From Prostheceraeus crozeri (Eukaryota > Platyhelminthes > Polycladida > Euryleptidae), in assembly GCA_907163375.1 (NCBI GenBank), contig CAJQUW010012444.1:1-64000 (forward strand): DNA of 64,000 nucleotides, read 5' to 3'. Both the position numbers and the translations under genes were made by a program. Positions 57,801 to 64,000 of the stretch are shown piece by piece (the stretch's first letter is position 1; each line of letters opens with the position of its first letter). A model generated the notes under the pieces. That model was not told the origin of the DNA. It did not search any database and was given only the letters and a program-made list of their open reading frames with translations.

Positions 57801-60800
57801 CTAGAACTGATGAGGAGGCGGTCTTGGAGGACGATTTTGCCATCCGGTTGGAGCGGCTGTTGAGACGAGTGGATTGGGAGGTGCGGAGGAGACGGGAACA
57901 GGTGGTGGAGGAGTTGAATACAGGCCAGGAGCCTGTGGTGGTACAGGACGGGGAGGCATGCCTTGCATGGGTGCTGAGTACGGAGAGGGCGCAGGACGAG
58001 GACCTGCCACAGCGGGATTTGGGGGACGAAGAGGCGGAGGAAAAGCAGTACTGGCAATCACCGGCTGGGTAACAAATGCAGGAGGCGCCTGGAAGGAGAG
58101 GACGAAATGAACATCTCAATTTGTTAAAAAGAAATCAAATTCAGATTTGAAGTCAAATATCTGAACCACAATTTATTTCTGACACTGCGTTTCATCCACA
58201 AACCAACGCAAAGAAATACTAATTGCAATAGACTTTACGACAGATCAGCAGAATCATCTCAAATATGAGCATTTCCACTCGATGACATTATGAGACGGAT
58301 GATGGCTTATTTCCAAGTAATGGAAACTGTACTTTCCAAGAAAAAAAGCTAAGGATTTTAGCAGTCAATTCTTGAAATGGTCAATTTTTAACACGACCGG
58401 ATAGGCCTTTTTTACCCTATTTCACTGGGGGTGGACTATCCTGAATCCTGGAGGCCCCTAGACATCATTTTTTGTTTTTCCAAAACTATAATGGTTCCTC
58501 ATAAAAAAGAAATTGCAAAATGAGCAATTGAATTTTTCTAAAAATTAGTCCCTATTTTTTGCGACTTTTAGCTTCTACAACATGCATTAGTCCTTAAGAA
58601 GAAATCGTTGTTGTGATTGACATTATCTTAACTATGACTGATTGGCTATTACCATGTTCGAATAAATTTTCATTATTCAAGCATTTCTGAGTCACCTACA
58701 AATAAAGGTATACAGCTTTTAGAATAAACTCTGAAAATACGTAGACTCAGTACAGCAATGAGCAAAAAGCAAAACATCAACCCTACATTATATCCACTTA
58801 TGTGACTGACGATAACACCTTCAAAAATAAAAAATCTATGCAAAACTTCAAAATAAGCAGGCCTGATCCGTCCTATAATCAAGGCCAGTTTCTATTTGTG
58901 ATTAGAGTAATATTTATTTATTTATTTCCACGAATAATTTTTAAGTGGCATTTCGTTAGACACTACAAGGCCACTTTACAATTAGGCATATTACAACATA
59001 ACATCTGGATCGGAAAATAGAGTGGAAGTAAACAGTTAAGAAATGCTGGAAAGAGAGAGAGAGAGAGAGAAACGGGGTCACTCGAAACAGTGCGAAAGTA
59101 GTTGTGTCTTAAGGTTTCGTTTGAATGACGAGACGGATGCAGAAGATTTAATTGATAATGGAAGTTTGTTCCAAGCACGAGCGGCGCATATTGAAAACGC
59201 TCGGTCACCAATAGTTTCACGGCGCGTCGTTGGTATAGCTAGAGCCATCAGAGACGATGATCGCAGGTGTGATCTCGATTTTAGTTCAGAAACCAACTGG
59301 AGACAGCTTCTGAGGTAGGATGGACCTTCATCATTAAGACAACGAAACACTATAACCAACAGTCGGTATTCAATGCGATATCGAATAGGTAGCCATTGTA
59401 AGGAGGTAAGCAAAGGCGTGATGTGGTCATCGCTGCGAGAATTGAAGATGAGTCCTGCACTAGCGTTAAGGACCGATTGCAGTCGAGAAATGATACTGAG
59501 GGGTAAGTCCTGGTATAAGCTGCAGCAGTAATTGAGACGCGAGTGCACAATGCTGACTATAACAGTAGACAAAACCGACTGAGGAACACAATTACGAATT
59601 GATCTTATCTGGCGAAGAGCGCTGAAACACGAAGAAACTGTCTGCTGAATATGGCATTTCATGGAGAGGGTCGAATCGAGACAGATGTCAAGATTGCGGA
59701 CTTTCTTGACTGGTGTTACCGAATGGCTGCCTATGAACAGTGGAAGGTGAGGAACCAAATTCTGACGACGTTGTGAAGAGCACCACATCACTACTACAGG
59801 TCCCACGGATTTGAAATCCGGACAGAATTTCGGCTGGATTTTTGTTATATGAAAGACTTGTACTTTTGTATGACACCGTTATCTATTGCTCTTTTATTGT
59901 GCATAGTCGACATTGCATTAGCAGACTGTTATAATTGAGTGAACATCTCATGGTTTTGACAATCACTTTATCGCTTCATTATTCGATAATTGCTACGACA
60001 ACTTGGTTTCGGCCGTGTAATTTGAAATAGTCCACTGTCGCAGGCAGTTGTTTGTAATGAGGCTTACATGCACTTGCGGTGGATGATTCTGGGCTTTCTG
60101 TGCTGGTGCATTACCAGCTGTCTACTACTTATAAGAACGTGATATTCTTACAGTAAATTCTTGCAAAATGGCCCTACCGTTTATGTACGAAAAATCTTGA
60201 AAATTCAATCTTTGCATGCTGAAGCCTCGAAATTTTGCATTTATTTGGCAACAACTATGTACTATGAAATGCATGATTTGTTCAAATCTTGCGTCTCGAG
60301 ATTGTTGTCGGTGTCTGAATCATATGGCTCTTCAACTGCTTTCCTTTCATATTCTGCCCCATTATCAATGTACACAACATCTGCATTTCATCACAAGAAA
60401 ATCGAGACGGATATGTAAATTATACAACATAAAATATGTAACATAAATGACAAATTACAAAACATTTTCATACAACCCTCCCCCCACGAACATAATCGCT
60501 GCTTTTGGATATTTTAATAGCATTTTAGATGTCAAATATATAAGCAAAAAATTGGCTGTTATAAATAAAATAGAAGTTGTAATTCCCTCTCAGAAAACTG
60601 TTGGCGTGAATGCCGTTTTCACATTTTAAAGAAGTTAATGCCGGTTTCATACTGCAAATACAAGGATGATGGAGCTCCAAAGGACACTGAAAGATTTCCG
60701 TGTGGCGCATGCAGACGGGGCGGGGTAGAAACTCTTATCTACTGTGTCGGCTGCAAGAGATGCATCCATCACTAACGCTCAGGGATTGCAGGAGCATTGA

Positions 60801-63088
60801 GAGCTGATCCCAGCTTCAAATGTAAAACATGCTGCAGGGATGTACCTCCCCCCGCCAGTAACAACTACCCATGTTCAGATCAGTATGAACTTACTCCACA
60901 GTTTTGTTATCTCGGAGACATGCTTGGTCAAGAGGGTGGCTGCAGTGACGCTGTGACGATGAGAATTATGTGTACATGGAAGAATTTTCGAGAGCTCCTT
61001 CCCATTTTTACGAACAGCAGCATTCCCTTCCGAAGTCGAGGCCATGTTTTCAACATGTGTGCGCGAAGTGTGATGATTTATGCCAATGAGACGTGGTCAA
61101 TCACTATGGAAGACCTCAATCGTTTAAGCCGTAGTGAGAGCGCGATGATCAGATGGATCTGTTCCAAAAAGCTAGCTGATCGTGTTCCTACAGAGGATCT
61201 CAGAAGACGGTTTGGCATCCATCCATTGGAAGCTGTCATTCGATGGGCAAGACTCCGCTGGAATGGTCATGTGCAAAGAATGCAAGAGAACTCCTGGTCA
61301 AAGAAAGTGACGAATCTGGAGGTAGAAGGACGCAAACCAAGGAGACGACCGAAGAAGAGGTGGTGCGACAGCGTACGAGCCGACTTCAAGGAGTTGAACC
61401 TTGGGCGTATCGACGTTCAAGATCGGAACGTGTAGAGAACCGCCATCCGACCGGACCGACGTTTGCCGACGTCCAACACTCGAAACACAGGGGAAGTGGA
61501 CGTTAAATCAAGGAGTGAGTGAGAGAAAGAGCATTTTGCTCCAGTCTATTCAATTTCAGGATTGCCTGATATTCTTTTAGTCTGTGTGATTTTTCCACTT
61601 TGACTGTAATCATGTCACAGATATCGTGGTTAAAATAAAATGAAAAAATAAGTGGATCTTTTTTCTAGCAATAAACCATTTTCAATTTCACTGATTATGC
61701 AAACAAAGTAATTCGTACAACCCCTTGGATAGGTGATTGAAAACTGTGTGACAAAATTACATTACAAAAAAATATCTATTTCATGTTATCAAAATAAATA
61801 GATAAAATAATTCTAACTGATTTTACTAAAATTATTTCCCATGAATTACAACTGCTTTGCACTTTCGGCTTTGCAGCAAAGCGGCAAGATTTACATCGAA
61901 ATTTTATTGTCAAAGAGTAGTTGAAAAATGCTACAAATTTGGAATTGAATGATATTAATCACAATAGTGAAGAAAGTAGATTCACACAACTTAGATTCGT
62001 CACACGACTTAGATATCGGTTTTCATATTATACGGGTTTTACACTTCAAGAATGACATCTAAGCTTTGGTCAATGAAATAGTGATTTCACTAATGACATT
62101 GAATTTCATTAGTGACATTGCGAATTTCAACAAAGAAAAATGGAATTCAAAAAAGAGAACATACGAAACCGAAGAAGACAATATAAAAGCTTCATAACGC
62201 TACCGACTCCAACGAATAAACAGGACTAAGTAATTGATACTGATACTCTTACCTATGTTCCTGTATAGAGATTGACCTTAAAATAAATTATGATCAACTA
62301 TGTCTAATTAAGAATATAAAATTAACTGATCTTAATTTCAGCTTTAGTAAAATAATTGGAATTTCAGTCAAAAGCTGAAGTTGAACGAGTTCAAATTCTA
62401 CAAATTATTTTTAGCACTGAGAAATTTTTATTCATTCAAAATTAGCTTTTTCGGAAAAAAATGTTTGTGGTAGGGCAGCCGTCAACTCAGCACTGATTTG
62501 ATGTAGCCTATCTTTCTTAGTAATTTCTATTGATCTGGTAGAGAAAGACTTTGATACCATTTTCTTGTAAGTTCTACGCAGACAGATTGAAAAATAATGC
62601 TGTTTCACTAATTCTAACTTACTAATATCAAAAGATTTAGGATATCAGAGACTATCTCACCTGACTGACTCCACAGATGGGCATGCGGACGGGAGCAGGT
62701 GGAAGTCCGGGCGGAGGCGGGCGCAGGCCCGCTTGTGAATTCGGAGGTGGAAGGACAGGCCCTGGTCCTACAGCGGCAGCCACAGCGGCGACGGCAGCGG
62801 CCGCAGCAGCAACAGCAGCCTGAGTGGTGCCACTGGGAGGCTGCTGAGTCCGCATGCCGGAGCCTTTGGTATGACGCGTATCCACGTGCGCCTGGAGGTC
62901 GCGCTGAGAGAGATAAGTGCGCCGGCAGCCGGTGAATCCGTTCTGTGTGCCACCGAAGTGACACATGAAGATGGAGCCGAGACTGCATTTCTCCAGCCGG
63001 ACGATCTTATCGGTGCAGCGAGGACACTTAGCGGAATCCTGGTGAGCATTCTGAGCACAGGGATAGCAGAAGACGTGTTTGCAGGGAT
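57801..63088 (-). CDS. CBLL1: E3 ubiquitin ligase Hakai, last two exons (partial)
   Basis: The exon at 63088-62661 begins inside the RING domain ([29 protein letters not shown]). It continues into the Hakai pTyr-binding zinc region ([28 protein letters not shown]), then an alanine run and prolines. The last exon, 58088-57801, is proline-rich ([12 protein letters not shown] ... PPRPPPHQF, stop). Donor and acceptor are GT-AG, and the phase is 0 across a 4.57-kb intron. Both the incoming phase (1) and the missing first RING cysteines place earlier exons beyond this window, or in 63.1-64 kb unseen. Hakai dimerises to bind phosphotyrosine motifs and ubiquitinates targets such as E-cadherin; it is also a component of the m6A-writer accessory complex with WTAP and VIRMA. 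The HYB block is highly conserved. The alanine stretch is longer than I expect and may be lineage-specific. Confidence 0.93.
58100..59040. other. CBLL1 intron, non-repeat part
   Basis: AT-rich intron sequence with no supported feature. Confidence 0.4.
59043..59850 (-). pseudogene. LINE (CR1/L2-like) 3' part of reverse transcriptase
   Basis: An uninterrupted frame of about 240 codons reads as the thumb and C-terminal region of a non-LTR reverse transcriptase. Its segments are [94 protein letters not shown] and [11 protein letters not shown]. The frame ends at 59078, close to a GA microsatellite (about 59050-59072) that would be the 3' tail, as often seen in L2/CR1 elements. It is 5'-truncated, the usual LINE insertion form. 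It lies in the CBLL1 intron in the gene's own orientation. Confidence 0.88.
59880..60680. other. CBLL1 intron, non-coding
   Basis: No supported feature between the two LINE relics. Confidence 0.35.
60685..61510 (+). pseudogene. RTE-like LINE relic: PHD-like finger fused to RT C-terminus
   Basis: The upstream frame reads [11 protein letters not shown] and [11 protein letters not shown]; after one stop it continues [15 protein letters not shown]. Together they form a cysteine-rich PHD-like knuckle. The following frame (60797-61435) reads [91 protein letters not shown] and [19 protein letters not shown]. That is the C-terminal module of LINE proteins of the RTE type, commonly annotated as endonuclease-reverse transcriptase. 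The catalytic RT part is missing between the two, so there is an internal deletion. The GAGTGAGTGAG tail at about 61515 may be its 3' end. It is antisense to CBLL1, in its intron. Confidence 0.87.
61511..62650. other. CBLL1 intron, AT-rich non-coding
   Basis: No coding or repeat feature can be supported in this 1.1 kb. Confidence 0.4.
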
Positions 63089-63341
63089 CTGAAAGTTCGA
63101 CAGTCATCTCATCAGACAAGAAGACACTAAATGACACACACATCAATAGGAAGCTCATATCTAAAACAAGCATTGAACAATTTGTGCTTGGTACCAAATT
63201 GGGTACCCGGATTCAATCCACTGCTTCAGTTTCTTCAGACCATGTGATTGGACTTATCGGACCTACACAAGCTGAAAACTTGTTCATCCTTAACATGCGA
63301 CTTTATAACTTGATAAGCATATTCATCTGATAACAACTAAC

Positions 63342-63435
63342 TAGGGATGTGCCCATATGCCAAATTTTGCCGATAACCGATAATTTATCGACAAAAAATC
63401 AAATATCGGCCGATATATCGGCACTGCCGATGTTC
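63342..63435. repeat. hAT-like left end with CCGATA iterons
   Basis: TAGGGATGTGCCCATATGCC is followed by CCGATAACCGATAATTTATC and TATCGGCCGATATATCGGC. TAGGGATG plus short iterons is a common hAT terminus. The other end would lie beyond the window. Confidence 0.55.
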
Positions 63436-63795
63436 ACGTAGCATATTCCATGTACAATAACGTGTACAATGTCCGTTAACATAACCCAGGGAATTATAGA
63501 TAGTGTATCGGGAAGAACAACGCACGATGTTGCGAAATCTGCCTTGACAGGGAGAGGGTTAAAATCTCGCGCTGCAGTGACTGCCTACATGACAAAGATA
63601 GAGCGAGAAGCTGTCCCTTCCAAGTTCCAATGCATGCGATAACGTGACTCACACCTTTCATTACCTATGTGTAAATGTGTTAGCTGGGACATTGCTTCGT
63701 CTTGCTGACTATCAGACTGTCCGATTCTCAACACTTCGCTCGCCATAACGTGCATTACCGTGTAACATATATAATTTAAAGACAACGTTCAACCG

Positions 63796-64000
63796 ATGGT
63801 GTTTTCGTGCTGCGTTCCTAATTGTCGCAGTGGCTATAAGCCCAGGAAAAATGAGGTCATTGATAAATGCTCAATGTTTCAGTTTCCAACAGACCCTGCT
63901 CTACATTCAAGATGGATGTCTGCTATCCCACGAAAGGATTTTACTCCTAATGAGAATCACAGAGTGTGAGAAACACTTCAACGCCCACGACTTCGAAACA
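63796..64000 (+). pseudogene. THAP domain, frameshifted, cut by the window edge
   Basis: From ATG 63796 the frame reads MVFSCCVPNCRSGYKPRKN, then CSMFQFPTDPALHSRWMSAI and DFTPNENHRV before a TGA at 63967. In another frame the sequence continues directly with CEKHFNAHDFET. That completes the C2CH zinc finger (C-x2-4-C ... CxxH) expected after NHRV. The break therefore looks like a 2-bp loss (or 1-bp gain) at 63964-63967 in a recent copy, or an assembly error. It lies 450 bp inside a hAT-like end, so a THAP-bearing transposase is plausible; a host THAP gene is the alternative. Confidence 0.8.

Noticed and set aside
57824-58110. Two plus-strand frames, one glycine-rich
   Set aside because: Shadows of the proline-rich last exon of CBLL1.

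Overview
This is a gene-poor, AT-rich stretch of an animal genome, dominated by mobile-element remains. Coding sequence is split by GT-AG introns. Transposons of many classes are present (Tc1/mariner, hAT, piggyBac, LINE, Penelope-like, foldback). One recognisable host gene, CBLL1/Hakai, is metazoan. The very frequent AGGCCTA-type words and the diversity of elements suggest a marine invertebrate, perhaps an echinoderm or hemichordate. That placement is inference only.

Layout. 1-7 kb: a foldback element made of two large inverted arms of reusable modules, with a 10-bp target duplication. 7.0-8.1 kb: an intact single-exon ORF for an unknown four-helix membrane protein. 8.66-9.86 kb: a dead Tc1/mariner copy with both ends and the TA duplication. 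10-11.2 kb: a LINE reverse-transcriptase relic. 13-21.2 kb: MITEs, a SINE-like tRNA relic, two hAT elements, two piggyBac relics and a 43-bp minisatellite. 21.2-44.6 kb: almost no coding sequence except THAP-like and Penelope-like relics, but several clusters of short GC-rich repeated words that look like subterminal arrays of transposons, some of them in inverted pairs many kilobases apart. 45.6-53.1 kb, minus strand: an 11-exon gene that splices without a frame break into a 692-residue tyrosine recombinase with N-terminal zinc fingers. 57.8-63.1 kb, minus strand: the last two exons of CBLL1, separated by an intron full of LINE relics. 63.3-64 kb: a hAT-like end followed by a frameshifted THAP domain.

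The main discovery candidate is the tyrosine recombinase gene. It keeps recognisable R, K, R, H and Y catalytic positions, its exon phases all agree, and it is bracketed by inverted copies of an 8-bp word (CCGCCTCA): eight on one side and two on the other. It is either a host gene captured from a Crypton-like element or the core of a large element with unusual ends. A second theme is that several otherwise unrelated-looking elements here share one end design: a short CCC-rich terminus followed by an array of an element-specific word.
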